This document shows positions 33,953 to 44,910 of a stretch of 64,000 nucleotides of DNA, piece after piece. The notes beneath the pieces were generated by a model. That model was not told the origin of the DNA, made no database searches, and worked only from the letters and a program-made list of their open reading frames with translations. Location: assembly GCA_037127255.1 (NCBI GenBank), contig JBANSL010000009.1:36601475-36665474 (forward strand). Direction: 5' to 3'. Both the position numbers and the translations under genes were made by a program. Numbering within the stretch: position 1 is the stretch's first letter; every line of letters starts with the position of its first letter. Origin of the DNA: Persicaria tinctoria (lineage: Eukaryota > Streptophyta > Magnoliopsida > Caryophyllales > Polygonaceae).

Positions 33953-34178
33953 GGAAGTGGAAGGAGCCGGTCTCCGGGTGCCAATGCTCCAAAAAGGTTG
34001 TGCAGGTAAACTCGTCGACACACTGCCAGTGGAGGGACCTCAGCTGGGGGATGCCGGATGGGAGAAGATCCTGCACCCAGGTCCCCGGGCCCTCAAATAT
34101 GTAGCACTCGAAAGGCTGCAGGTGAGTCGCCCGGTGGTGGAACTTCAGCAGCGGCAGCTCCACCGTAGGATCTCTCCA
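33953..34178 (-). pseudogene. Plant mobile domain (MAIN-like/PMD) N-terminal fragment
   Basis: The minus-strand frame reads PLLKFHHRATHLQPFECYIF, then a segment ending FTCTTFLEHWHPETGSFHF. The L..xWxPETxxFH pattern is the N-terminal signature of plant-mobile-domain proteins (ALVERWRPETHTFH-like), a family often carried by or derived from plant transposons. It is cut on the left by the palindrome cluster and on the right by the Copia element. About 75 residues remain of a domain of several hundred. Confidence 0.5.
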
Positions 34179-34184
34179 CACCTA

Positions 34185-36345
34185 ATACGCACAACCACAT
34201 ACTTAATCAATCGTTGCCGTCTTCCAGTTCTCTCAAATAAATCACCCTATGAAATGCTGTTTCATAAACCTCCAGATTATACTCACCTTCGTGTCTTTGG
34301 ATGTTTGTGCTATATGAGCACCGCCAAACGTGGCCGTGATCAGTTCCAACCTCGTGCCACTCCTTGTGTTTTCTTGGGTTACACATATGGAAAACAGGCT
34401 TACACTGTCCTTGATCTCAAAACCAATATCATTGCTCACACCAGAGATGTGATGTTCTATGAATGCCATTTTCCCTTTCATTCTTCTCCCCATGTTGTTG
34501 ACAATGCTACCCTACCCTCTCCCATTGATTCCTTTCCTTCCTCCATCTTTTTACCACAAGAAACACCTTCTGTCTCTGATTCTGCTCCTCCCAGTGTCTC
34601 AGTCACCAGCTTCATCTGTGTCTTAACCATCACCAGTGGATTCTAGTAATGTTGTTATACCCATTCCTCCATCTCCAAGGAGGTCTACAAGAGTCCATCG
34701 TCCTTCAGCTCACCTATCAGATTACATTTGCAATACTTGCTCTTTTTCCCACCCATCTCATCACTGTCCCAAAGCCTACTTTGCTTCTTCCTTACCCCCA
34801 AACACATTTGCTTTTCTTTCTCAAAACACTTCATATGTTGAACCCACATCCTACAAAGAAGCTGCCCTTGATCCCAATTGAGTTTCAGCAATGAAAAAAG
34901 AGATAAGTGCATTATCTGTTAACAATACTTGGCTCCTAGTCCTCTTACGTGCAGGCAAGAAACCAATTGGTTGCAAGTGGGTTTTCAAATTAAAGTTGAA
35001 GGCTGATGGCAGCTTGGAGACGCATAAAGCCAGATTAGTGGCAAAGGGCTTCACTCAAACTGCAGGCATAGACTATCATGAAACATTCTCACCAGTGGTC
35101 AAAATGACCACCATCCGATCTGTGATTACTATTGCTGCTGCACAGAACTGGTCTCTTCATCAAATGGATGTCAACAACGCTTTCTTGCATGGTGATCTCC
35201 ATGAAGAAGTGTACATGAAACTTCCTGAGGGTTTCTCTGCTGGTCCTAACATGGTCTGCAAGCTTCAAAAGTCTCTTTATGGCCTAAAGCAGGCTAGTCG
35301 ACAATGGTTTCAGAAACTCACTTCAGTCTTGGTTTCTCTAAACTTTGTTCAATCAAAGCTAGATTACTCTCTTTTCACCAAGAGGTCACATGGTTACATT
35401 ACTATCATTGCCATTTATGTTGATGACCTCTTGGTCACTGGATCAGATTCTGCTGAGATAGAGAGGCTGAAATCCTACCTTGATCTTACCTTCAGCATCA
35501 AGGACCTTGGATTACTGCATTATTTCCTTGGCATTGAGGTGTCTTACAACAACAATGGAGTTCACCTTTCTCAACACAAATTCAGCTAGGAGCTGGTCTC
35601 TGAATCTCAGCTTGTTGATATCAAACCTGTGTACTCCTCTTCCACAAAACATCAAGCATGATCCCCTTGATGGTGAATTGATTTCTGATCCTTTGTATTA
35701 CAGAAGGATGGTTGGCAAACTTAATTTTCTTACCAACACCAGACCAGACCTCTCCTTCACTGTACAGTCTCTCAGCCAGTTTATGCAAGCACCCAAGACC
35801 TCTCATCTCATTGCTCTTCACCACGCCATTCGTTATATTGCTGGGACCTTATACCAAAGCATTGTTCTGAAAGGATTTGATAAGCCTCAAGTCATAGCAT
35901 ACACAGACTCTGACTGGGCTTCATGCTCTTTCTCTAGAAAGTCAGTTACTGGTTTTGTGATTTTGCTGGGACAATCCCCTGTCAGTTGGAAGTCGAAAAA
36001 GCAAGGAGTTGTTTCTAGGAGTTCTTCAGAAGCTGAGTATCGTGCAATGGCACAAACTGCAGCCAAAGTTACATGGTTGATTCATCTATTAGAAGAGCTA
36101 AATGTTGCTCCAATTAAGCCAGTTTCTATGTTATGTGACAACCAGTCAGCTCTACAAATTGCCAAGAATCCTATATTTCACGAAACGCACTAAACATATT
36201 AAAATTGATTGCCATTTCACAAGGGACAAAGTCATGGAGGGGTTATAGGATCTCTGCCATGTTCCTACAGCTTCTCAACTCGCAGATGTGCTCACTAAGA
36301 TCTTACCCTCTCACCAGCAAAATGAGTTACTTGCCAAACTTGGCA
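34185..36345 (+). pseudogene. Copia pol (integrase C-terminus, RT, RNase H), disrupted
   Basis: The integrase tail reads TYLINRCRLPVLSNKSPYEM, LRVFGCLCYMSTAKRGRDQF and PRATPCVFLGYTYGKQAY. RT runs 34891-35589 (KPIGCKWVFKLKLKADGSLE, FSPVVKMTTIRSVI, QMDVNNAFLHGDL, active site YVDDLLVTGSD). After a 1-nt frameshift and stop near 35588, RNase H continues in another frame to about 36193 (AYTDSDWASCSFSRKSVTGF, SRSSSEAEYRAMA) and ends with a further frame change and a stop before ADVLTKILP. Another break lies at 34641-34890 between integrase and RT. Without the 5' part it cannot be autonomous. Confidence 0.92.
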
Positions 36346-36375
36346 TGTCTTCCCCATGCCAAGTTTGAGGGGGGG

Positions 36376-36646
36376 TGTTGAGGTATACACCTCCAGCTCA
36401 CCACATGCTTGATCATTCGTGATGATCATGACTAGAAGCTAAGGTCCATGATATGTTCATAGTGCTGTGTATAGGAGAGTATTTCTTGTGTAACTAATTC
36501 CTCTCTTCTATAAATAGGACAACAGTCCATGTAATTGAACGAGATGATGATCAATGAAATCGTTTCTTCCACATTTCCTCTCTTCTGCAATTCTCTGATT
36601 TCTCCATAGATGTAGAGTTGAGCTCCATCATTGATTCATCATCACA
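36376..36646 (+). repeat. Copia 3' LTR
   Basis: Starts TGTTGAGG after the polypurine tract. Contains TATA-like CTATAAATAGGAC near 36509 and a polyadenylation-type region. The end is placed at ATCACA (36646) by the TG..CA rule; with no 5' LTR for comparison it is approximate. Confidence 0.7.
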
Positions 36647-36689
36647 GCTCACCTGATTCCCTCGAATTCATACAAAATCAACAAAGGTA

Positions 36690-37084
36690 ACACAGATTAC
36701 GCCATTGACGACATCGACGACAGTCAAATCCGAAACGCAGAACCGAAATGGGAAATGCACCGCCTCTCCCAGATCTTCGGGGTCGGTCTCTTGATGACGG
36801 TAGATAGAGCAGGAATCGATGTTGAAAGTGTTGGAATTGGGACATCGGCCTTCGAAAGTGAATCGGAAGTAAGGTTTCAGCTCGGCCGATGTCGAGGAGG
36901 AAACGAAGGAGTGGCGAAGCTTGATGAAGGAAAGGGGTGAGAGGACACGATTCCAGCACTTGGAAACAGTTCGGAATCGGCATATTGATTCGATCGGTAA
37001 TCTCTTGAGAATATCCAGAGACAAATCTTCACATAAACAAGTCGAAGATGGTGAAAGTGTAAGGGGAATGTGATCAAACGCCAT
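36690..37084 (-). pseudogene. F-box protein gene, N-terminal fragment
   Basis: The frame starting MAFDHIPLTLSPSSTCLCED (37084) contains an F-box (LSLDILKRLPIESICRFRTV, then SKCWNRVLS), the Skp1-binding module of SCF ubiquitin ligases, followed by an FBA/Kelch-type lead-in (VVDVVNGVICV). The usual product is 350-400 residues; here the coding region ends after about 130 where the Copia LTR begins. An upstream in-frame ATG (37135) exists, but the start at 37084 sits closer to the usual F-box spacing. An L1 LINE lies just upstream of its start, so the remnant is enclosed by two retroelements. Confidence 0.75.
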
Positions 37085-37183
37085 TGACAGATAAGGACGA
37101 CGGTTTTCGATGAGAGTAAAAAGAGTGAAAATCAAATTTAGGGTTTTGCTATTTCAAAACCATCCCTTTTATCTTTTCATTTA

Positions 37184-39045
37184 ATTTTTTTTTCAAAAAT
37201 GGAAAGCAATTAGGATGAACTAAACGCGATTGGTAGTCCATCCTAGATTCTTAGGGCATCATTTCGGATGAGAACCTATAGCTCTTGATCTGTTGTAGTG
37301 TTAAAGTAGAGGTTGTATGACCTAAGAAAGTCAATCTATCCGCTACACCGTTAACTTCCCTAAACACATGACGAATATGGACTGTCTAGAAACGACAAAG
37401 ATCCATCAAGGAGTCAGAAATAATCATTTCGACTTCCAAAGGGCATTTCCAAATACCCTTTGTTACATTAATAATGCAGAGGTTGTCACCTTCTATCTCA
37501 ATGTTTTAGATATTTAGTTCTAGTGCTTTACGAATTCAGGCTCTCAAAGCAGTGGCCTCGGCCTTATTGACCGAGCATGATGGGATACTGGCGCCCTCCA
37601 TTGAGACACATTTTGCTTCGTGATCCCGAATTACAAAGCCGATTGTAGAGTTTTCGGTGTCCCGAACGGATTCGTCAAAGTTTAGCTTGAAATCTAATCT
37701 TTTGGGTTTTTCCCATTTGATCCATTTTTTCTTTCTGTTTTCCCACCAGACGAGTTGTTCGGATGTTTCAGGGTTGATGTTATGTATGTCTCATCATCTT
37801 CACTCTTAGTTGTGTTCCAATTTAGAATTTGTTGTTCGATGAATTTTATGATATTGTTTGTTGTGGTGGCCTCGTTTTTTAAAACTATTTGGTTCCTAAA
37901 GTACCAAATACTCCACCAAATGGTTGCAATTATGCATGTTTTCTTAATTCCAATAGTTTGCATAAGTGCTTTAATGATGGAATGTTCATCTTTGACATTT
38001 CTATCCCATTTGTCTATGACTTCGAAAATCTTTCCATCTATTTGATGGATAATATTTTTGACGAAGTTGCAATCCATGAATAAATGGAAGAAGTCTTCTC
38101 TGTGGTGATTACAGAACTCGAATTGCATAGGAACTGCAATTCTTCGTTCTTTCAATTTTCCTTTTGTTGGAGTTCCTCCTTGAGAGGCTCTCCACAAGAA
38201 ATGCTTGATTTTAGGAGTGCAATCTAAATCCCATATCCAATTGAGGTCAGATTTAGAGTGGCCTTTGATTTTATTTAGAAGATTGACTAATGATTTTGTA
38301 GAGAACCACCCATCTGGGCTCGGTCTCCAATAAAGTCTATCCGTGATATCATTGAATGGGATTGGAGTATTGATTATTTTATCAAGTGTGTCTTGATCTA
38401 GGTGGTTTGTTAGCTCCATATTGATCTTATCTCTATCCCATTTTTTGTTATGTGTAATGAAATTATTGACTTTTGTCGTTTCGTCTATTAGGTTTTTATC
38501 CTTGGCTATTTTGATAAGATGACTGTCCATGACCCAATTATCAAGCCAGAAATTGATGGTGTTCCCGTCGCCTACTTGCCACTTGAGTCCCGAGGCAAAT
38601 AGCTCCCTAAGGGACATGAGTTTTGCCCATTGCCATGAAGTTGAGTTCTTTTTCTTGTATTGCATTAGACTACAATTTTTTAGGTACTTTTGTTTCACAA
38701 TTTTGACCCATATGTTTCCTGGTTCTTCAATAATTTTCCACAATAGCTTAAATTGTAGTGCTATGTTAATTTCCTCGGCTTTTCTAATACATGTTCCACC
38801 ATTTGGTTTAGACTTACAAATGTTATTCCATCTGATTAGGGGGTGATAGTTTCCTCCTTTATTCCAGTAGAAGTTTTTATTGATTTTATCTAGTTCCGAG
38901 AGAATATTCTTTGGTAGAAAGAAACTTTGCATAGTATATATAAGTTTCGCGCTAAGGTTATGTTTTATTAGTAAACTTCTTCCCTCTTGAGAGAGAGAAT
39001 TTGCTTTCTGTTCATTTAATTTTGGGTTGACCGTAGAAACCACCT
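37184..39045 (-). mobile_element. L1-type LINE, 5'-truncated (RT end, zf-RVT, RNase H)
   Basis: The 449-residue minus-strand frame (39043-37694) covers the end of the RT and its linker (LSQEGRSLLIKHNLSAKLIY, WKIIEEPGNIWVKIVKQKYL, WQVGDGNTINFWLDNWV) and the zf-RVT region (RPSPDGWFSTKSLVNLL, TPKIKHFLWRASQGGTPTKG). One frame over, 37690-37255 encodes an RNase H domain (LNFDES, KAEATALRA, IEGDNLCIIN, REVNGVADRL) with three internal stops. A T-run at 37184-37193 on the plus strand is the likely poly(A) tail. The endonuclease and RT active site are missing, as usual for 5'-truncated copies. Confidence 0.92.
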
Positions 39046-39289
39046 TTTAAATATCAAGCGAATTGCCTAAAACCACGACTGAAAACAAAAATGCCAGAAA
39101 ATCACACCTTATAAATTAGGTTAAATTTCGTGAATATCCACTTTAGAAGTAAAAATTAAGTAAATGTCCATTTTTTCAATAATTAGGTAAATGTCCATTT
39201 TTTCCAAAAAATACCCCTCCTTCTCAATCCCTAACCCTTCCTCCTTCCCCCTTTGACCATTTTTAATTTTAAAATTAACTAGTCAACAT

Positions 39290-39670
39290 TGACCATTTTG
39301 GTCAACGCCTGCATTTGATGACAGTTTTTTGGTGACAGTGTATATTTTTCTGGCGACGGTTATTTGTAATAATTATTTTGGTGACAGTTGACTTTTTTGT
39401 TGACATTTTTTTTTCTACTGACATTTAACGGAATTTTTTTCTGGTACTAGTGAACACTGTCACCAACCTATTGTCATCAATTACAAAATATTGTCACCAA
39501 CTTTTTGTCACCTACTATAAACTATTGTCACCATCAATTTTTACTAACTACATACTATCACCAATACAAAATATTGTCATCAACCTATTGTCAACAACTA
39601 CGAAACACTGTCATCAAATTATTTTCACCAACAAGTGAACATTGTTACCAAACATTGTGACAAAAAAAAA
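39290..39670. repeat. TTGGTGACAG / TGTCACCAA inverted repeat cluster
   Basis: TTTGGTGACAG-type units on the left give way to TGTCACCAA/TGTCATCAA units on the right, so the cluster is roughly palindromic overall. A CACTACAAAAAAAAGAGAT motif follows at about 39686, resembling a CACTA-type terminus. It may be an old CACTA end inside the MULE. Confidence 0.55.
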
Positions 39671-39988
39671 CAATTTATCAAACTGCACTACAAAAAAAAG
39701 AGATAAAGGCGTTGTGGATCCGGCGGGGGAGGTAGGCGGCGTAGAGACAGACAGAGAAACGAGTGAAGATCCTCCTTGATAGCCTGACGCCTTAACGGTC
39801 ACGATGCTCCTTGTCACTCTGATCGCGTCATGACCTAACGGAGAAATGAGTGGATCCGGCGGGGGAGATAGGCGGCGTGGATCCGACGGGGAAATGAGTG
39901 GAGATCCGCCTTGATAGCCTGGCGCCTTGACGATCATGATGCTCCTTGTCACTCTGATCGCGTCATGAGTTGATTCGTCTATTGCAGA

Positions 39989-40670
39989 TAGGGCTGGAAA
40001 TAACCCGCGGGTAACCGCTCCACCCACTTTACCCGCATTAATTTCACGGGTGAAAATCCGCAAAAAAGTGGGTGACGGGTGGAGCGGGTGCGGGTGAAGC
40101 GGGGTGATGGATGGATTATGGGTGAAGATTTTTCACCAATAACCCGCCCCATTAACCCGCCCCGCACACCCGTCCCGCAAACCAGCATCAAACCCTAAAA
40201 TTTATATATATAATGTGTGATTTTACTATTTTACCCTTTTCAAGTTTAACTTTTACAAACCCTAATCCTTGATTAGTGCTTTGTTCACCAAATTTCAATT
40301 AGAATGGATATGGTCTCGGCTTGCTCTTCCATGTTATAGAAAGGGATATATTGGATTAGTATATAGATATATATACCTTTCCACTTTTAAATTTCAATTA
40401 GCTCGTGATTTAAAAGCTTTGCCGATCAAAAATATAAATGTATAAACCCACCCCCTTTGTAATTTTGAGTTAGAATTGGACTACATGTGTTGATTCGGTT
40501 TTTTCTTTTGTTTCACCCATTGGGTACCCGCTCCACCCGCATCACCCGCGCGGGTCGGATGCGGGTGAAAAGGTTTGCGGGTGATGGATGGAGCAGGTGA
40601 ATTTTTTTACCTACGGGGCGGGTGATGGAGTCGCTTCATCCACCCATAACCCGCCCCATTTCCACACCTA
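39989..40670. mobile_element. Non-autonomous hAT-like element (682 bp), 8-bp TSD
   Basis: Begins TAGGGCTGGAAATAACCCGC and ends with the complement of TAGGTGTGGAAATGGGGCGG. Flanked by ATTGCAGA (39981-39988) and CTTGCAGA (40671-40678), 7 of 8 identical. The 8-bp TSD and TAGGG-TGG termini fit hAT. Subterminal GC-rich CACCCGC repeats occur in both orientations. No coding capacity. Confidence 0.8.
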
Positions 40671-41380
40671 CTTGCAGATCTCACAGTTCCATCATTGAAA
40701 TCTGCTCAACAAATCAACCAGATGAAAATCACTCAACGATGAACTCTAAAAAAACCGTTCATCGATTAACATAAATCCAATTGATCAGAAGGAGATCATA
40801 AGAAGCAAAATAAAAGTCCAACCAATTCCGGCTAATTTTAATTGTTTCGGGTTAAAATTAGGTGGTATTGGTAATTGACATGATCGTTCTAAGAAAGTTC
40901 AACGAAATTCCAATAATTTATCGCAAAAGAAAGGAGATAAGGAGCGAGTAGTGGCCGGTGAGGGTATTTTTATAATAGGGGTAGAGTTGGTATTACATAA
41001 AAATGGTGGACACTTACTTAATATCCATTTAAATATGGATATTTACTTAATTAAATTTTCTAAACGGATATTCCACAAAAAATCTCCTATAAGTTATAGA
41101 GCAATATGAAAAATTCCAAAAAATTTGATCTAATTAGAGGAGCGTCCAAAAATTTTAAAAATTGGTGGAGTGTCCATCCTCTTTGCCTCCTAAGCCCCCA
41201 TCCTCAGTGCCCCCAGGCCCCCCCTCGGTTGTCCAATTTTTTATTGGGCTATTTGCACAAATATACAACTTTTTTTGTGAGTTTGCAAAAATACCACTTT
41301 TTTGAAAAATTTGCACAACTACCATGGTGGTATTTTTCCAAATAAAACTAAGGAATGCTAAGCCGGTTGCAGGTCTAAGA

Positions 41381-41774
41381 GCTCGCCGGAGAAGCCAAAC
41401 CCAGGAAGGAGGAGGAGAAAAAGCGCACCACCGACGAACCCAGATCTGAGGAGCGAGAGAGAATTTGGGAGCGAGAGAGACAGAGATTAAGAGAGATTGA
41501 GAGCGCACCACCGACGAACCCAGATCTGAGGAGCGAGAGAGAAATTGGGAGTAGCGGAATGAGCGACCCACATTTAAGCTCGCCGGAGAAGCCAAACCCA
41601 GGAAGGAGGAGAAGAAAAAGCGCACCACCGACGAACCCAGATCTGGGGAGCGAGAGAGAAATTGGGAGCGAGAGAGACAGAGATTGAGAGAGATTTAGAG
41701 CGCACCACCGACGAACCCAGATCTGACGAGCGAGAGAGAAATTGGGAGCGAGAGAGACAGAGATTGAGAGAGAT
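41381..41774. repeat. Two 197-bp tandem units with internal 80-bp periodicity
   Basis: GCTCGCCGGAGAAGCCAAAC starts at 41381 and 41578. GCGCACCACCGACGAACCCA recurs at 41423, 41503, 41620 and 41700 (spacing 80, 117, 80). Long Leu/Ser-rich open frames on the minus strand are by-products of the GAGAGA repeats. Confidence 0.9.
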
Positions 41775-42240
41775 TGAGAGCGAGAGAGCAAGCGGCAGGT
41801 GAGAAAGAACAGGGACGAAGAAGACGAAATAGAGAGCGAGAGAGCAAGCAGCGCCCACGCCTTCCACCGCCGCCGGCCTCACCCTGGGGCCAGCCTTCCA
41901 CCCACCACACCACCGTCAAGGAACAGCCATCCCGCTGCAGCGATCCGTCGAACCAGGAAGGCCGACATTACTAGCCCCATCTCGCCTGGCTCACACCCAA
42001 GACCACTCCCTATCAGGCTGACAACCAACCTCCGACAAGCGGCGGCGGAGAAACCCTTACCAACACCCAGATCTGAGAAAAAGGCAAGAGCGAGGGAGAG
42101 GAGAGAGAACAGCAACAACCCAGAGCGCCAGAGCCCACCTCGAGCCAGATTCAGGCCGAGACCGACCAACACACACCCCCTCCACCAAGCCCCCCGTTGA
42201 ACACCATCGGCAATCACTTAGATCCGGGAACCAATAGAAA
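41775..42240. other. GC-rich interior, no recognised product
   Basis: Open frames on both strands (41799-42200 plus, 42217-41879 minus) are Pro/Arg- or Gly/Leu-rich, as expected of GC-rich leader sequence. I see no domain. Confidence 0.35.
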
Positions 42241-42519
42241 AGATAATGGAAATCCGCCCCGACGGCGACCAGATCTGTAATTTAATTTTTTTTTTGGGCA
42301 TAATAACCTAGGATAGCAGGTTTTGGGGGAGGGTTTACCTTGACATTTTTGCAAATTTTGGGAAAAAAAGGCATTCTTGCAAATCTTCCCAAAATGATGG
42401 CATTTTTGCAAAGATTTTAGAAATTGTGGTATTTACTACCATTTCCTCTTTTTTATTTTTTAAAATTTCTTTTTTCACTTTTTTTTTAAAAAAAAATCGC
42501 GTCAACACTTTCTTTAATT

Positions 42520-42706
42520 TGTGCAAATATAACCCGTTTTTGTGCACATATAATATTATGTTGTGCAAATATAACTTTATATTGTGCAAGCTTAAACAAC
42601 CTTATGGAAAGGATATGCACATACATTTGTATTTTAAAATTGCATTAATATATCTTATTTGCACATAAGCACATCACTCTACCATTGACCTAAGAGGCTT
42701 TTAAAA
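42520..42706 (-). repeat. tRNA-headed repeat module, truncated copy
   Basis: Repeats of GTGCAAATATAAC / TTGTGCAAATATAAC lead to AAACAACCTTATGG, GGATATGCACATACAT, TTTTAAAATTGCA and then a half tRNA-like sequence (42664-42703, minus; D arm/A box kept, T arm lost). It parallels 44341-44626. Confidence 0.65.
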
Positions 42707-42714
42707 TTGCATTA

Positions 42715-44340
42715 ATATCAACGTTGATGTTGTTGACACCGAAAGTTCTGACATCGCTGACACTGACATTGTTGACACTGCTGACATTGTCACCACTAAC
42801 ATTGCGAACACCCCTAACATTTTTTGTGTCAGCGTTGACACTGAGCCGACATCAAAGATGATGACGCTGATGTCGGCTGATTTTGACGCTGATGTCGGTT
42901 GATGCTGACGCTGATGTCGGCTGACGCTGACGTCGAAGATGCTTTTTTCCGTGTCAGCAGCACTGACGTTGACATTGCTGATGCAGATGTCGAAGAAGGC
43001 TGACACTAACGATAACGTTGCCGACGTCAGCATCAAAGATGCTGACGCTGACGTCGGGGATACTTTTTTTTTTCGTGTCAACGCTTCTTTATTTCGTGTC
43101 AGCACTGACGCTGACGTTGCGAACTCGACATCATAGATGCTGACGCTGACATCAGAGATATCGGCTGACGCCGACATCAATACTGCCGACGCTATTGACA
43201 CCGACGTTGAAGATGCTTTTTTTAGTGTCAACGCTTCTTTTTTTTTCGTGTTAGCACTAACACAGACATTGCTGACGCCGACATCCGAGATGCTGACGCT
43301 GACATCGGAGATGCTGACGTTGATGTTGCTGACGTCAACATCGGAGATGCTGACGCCGACGTCGAAGATGCTTTTTTCGTGTCAATGCTTCTTTTTTCAT
43401 GTTAGCACTGGCGCTGACATTGGAGATGTTGACGCTGACGTTGATATTGCTGACGTCAACATCGAAGATGCTGATGCTGACGCTGACATTGGAGATGTCG
43501 GCTGATACCGACATCGATATTGCCGACGCTGACGTCGAAGATATTTTTTTTCGCGTTACACTACGCTGACATTGTTGACACTGACATTGTTGACGCCGAC
43601 ATCAGAGATACTGACGTTGCTGACGCCGACATCGAAGATGTTGAAACCGACTTTGATTGTTGCTGACGTCGACATCGGAGATGCTGAAGTTGTTGACGCC
43701 GACATCGGAGATGCTGACATTATTGACGCTGACGTCGAAGATTCTTTTTTCCGTGTCAGCACTTTTTTTCCGTGTCAGCAGCACTGATGTTGACATTGCT
43801 GATGCCGACTTTGGAGATGCTGACACTGGCGTTGATGTTGCTAATTTCAACATCGGAGATGCTAACGCTGACATCAGAGATATTGGCTGATGTTGACATC
43901 GATGCTGCCTACGTTGCTGACATCGACGTCGAAGATGCTTTTTTTCATGTTATCACTGACATTGACATCGCTTATGCCAACGTCGGAGATGCTTTTTTCA
44001 TGCCAACGCTTCTTTTTTTCGTGTCAGCACTGACGCTGACATTGCTGACGCTGAGATCAGAGATGTTGATGTTGCTGATGCCGACATCGGAGATGCTGAT
44101 GTTGTTGACACTGATGTCGAGGATGCGATGTTGCTGACGGCAACGTCGGGGATGCTTTTTTTTTGTGTCATCACTTCTTTTTTTCATGTCATCGCTTTTA
44201 TTTTTCCTGTCAGCACTGACCCTGACATCGATGTTGCTGACGCCGACGTCGAAGATGGTTTTTTTTTTTCGTGTCAGCACTTTTTTTTGTGCCAGCCCAT
44301 TAAGTTGGGCATCAGTATTTTTTTTCGTGTCAGCACTTTC
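42715..44340. repeat. GCTGACGTCGACATCGGAGATGC-type array (1.6 kb)
   Basis: Dozens of variants of GCTGACGT(C/T)GACATCGGAGA and GCTTTTTTTCGTGTCAGCA fill the stretch. Units are irregular (about 12-45 bp) and many contain the near-palindrome TGACGTCGACATC. Open frames on both strands translate to LTLTSEMLT or ADIGDAD repeats and are not credible genes. The array is bounded on both sides by the tRNA-headed module. Confidence 0.85.
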
Positions 44341-44626
44341 TCGTGTGCAAATATAACCTGGTGTTGTGCACATATAGTATTATGTTGTGCAAATGTAACT
44401 TTATGTTGTGAAAATATAATATTTATATTATATTTGCTTAAACAACCTTATAAAAAGGATGTGCACATGCATTTATATTTTAAAATTGCACTAATATATC
44501 TTATTATTGAACATTTATTAGAAAATTTTGTAAATTACTAGAATTATTATAAACTTTAGCCTATGCGGGGTTCGAACCCACATATTTACGCATAAGCACA
44601 TCGCTCTACCATTGAGCTAAGAAGCT
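44341..44626 (-). repeat. tRNA-headed repeat module, complete copy
   Basis: On the minus strand a tRNA-like head (44626-44558) is followed by an AT-rich body, AAGGTTGTTTAAGC, and TTTGCACAACATAA units. The module is in direct orientation with the truncated copy at 42520-42706, about 1.92 kb away. The head-body layout resembles a tRNA-derived SINE, but the body is a short tandem repeat. Confidence 0.6.
44558..44626 (-). other. tRNA-like sequence
   Basis: AGCTTCT pairs with ATAGGCT (acceptor), TAGCTCAATGGTAGAGC forms a perfect D arm/A box, and GTGGGTTCGAACCCCGC forms the T arm/B box. The anticodon region (GATGTGCTTATGCGTAAATAT) does not fold into a standard 5-bp/7-nt arm. It is therefore probably not a functional tRNA but keeps Pol III promoter boxes. 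Confidence 0.65.
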
Positions 44627-44867
44627 TTTAATTATATTATAACATAATATTCAGATAAACGATATAACCCTACAACAAACTGATGTAAAAAGAAAAAACA
44701 TCGCTCTACAGAAAAGACATGAAGCTGAACAAGCTCTAATTCACAAAGAAATTTGAAGAAACAGCCAAACTTTATACACGTATCTTTTCTTTCTATTTAT
44801 CTATCTTCAAATCAGCATAGGTACACAAATTATGCAATATATAAGTAGCTTCTAGCATGAGCAATAA

Positions 44868-44870
44868 CAT

Positions 44871-44910
<40 letters not shown>

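Larger units (their letters stand above)
34178..36646 (+). mobile_element. Ty1/Copia retrotransposon, 5'-truncated, with 3' LTR
   Basis: Order on the plus strand is end of integrase, RT, RNase H, polypurine tract (36366-36375, GAGGGGGGGG-type) and 3' LTR beginning TGTTGAGGTATACACC (36376). The 5' LTR, gag, protease and most of integrase are missing. The left edge abuts the PMD fragment and the right edge abuts a truncated F-box gene. Confidence 0.92.
39119..41087. mobile_element. Non-autonomous MULE-like element, 9-bp TSD
   Basis: The left end GGTTAAATTTCGTGAATATC matches the right end (reverse complement GGAGATTTTTTGTGGAATAT), continuing with (A)TTTAGAA..AATTAAGTAAAT(G/A)TCCAT on both sides. 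The 9-bp flanks are TATAAATTA (39110-39118) and TATAAGTTA (41088-41096), one mismatch. No transposase inside. It contains a GTCACC repeat cluster and a nested hAT-like element. Confidence 0.8.
41245..42430. mobile_element. Probable MULE-like TIR element
   Basis: The left side (41247-41365: CTATTTGCACAAATATACAA, GTTTGCAAAAATACCAC, AATTTGCACAACTACCATGG) is an inverted, diverged match to the right side (42340-42420: TTTGCAAAAATGCCATC and similar on the minus strand). The motif family resembles the 24395 Pack-MULE TIRs. Exact ends and TSD could not be fixed. The interior is GC-rich and may include captured gene DNA. Confidence 0.45.

Noticed and set aside
41155..41882. Leu/Ser-rich minus-strand frames repeated four times
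   Set aside because: Produced by GAGAGA/CGCACCACCGACG tandem DNA repeats inside a transposon.
42701..44541. Several 100-180-residue open frames on both strands (LTLTSEM, ADIGDAD repeats)
   Set aside because: They are translations of a short-motif DNA array; frames on both strands are equally open and no domain is present.
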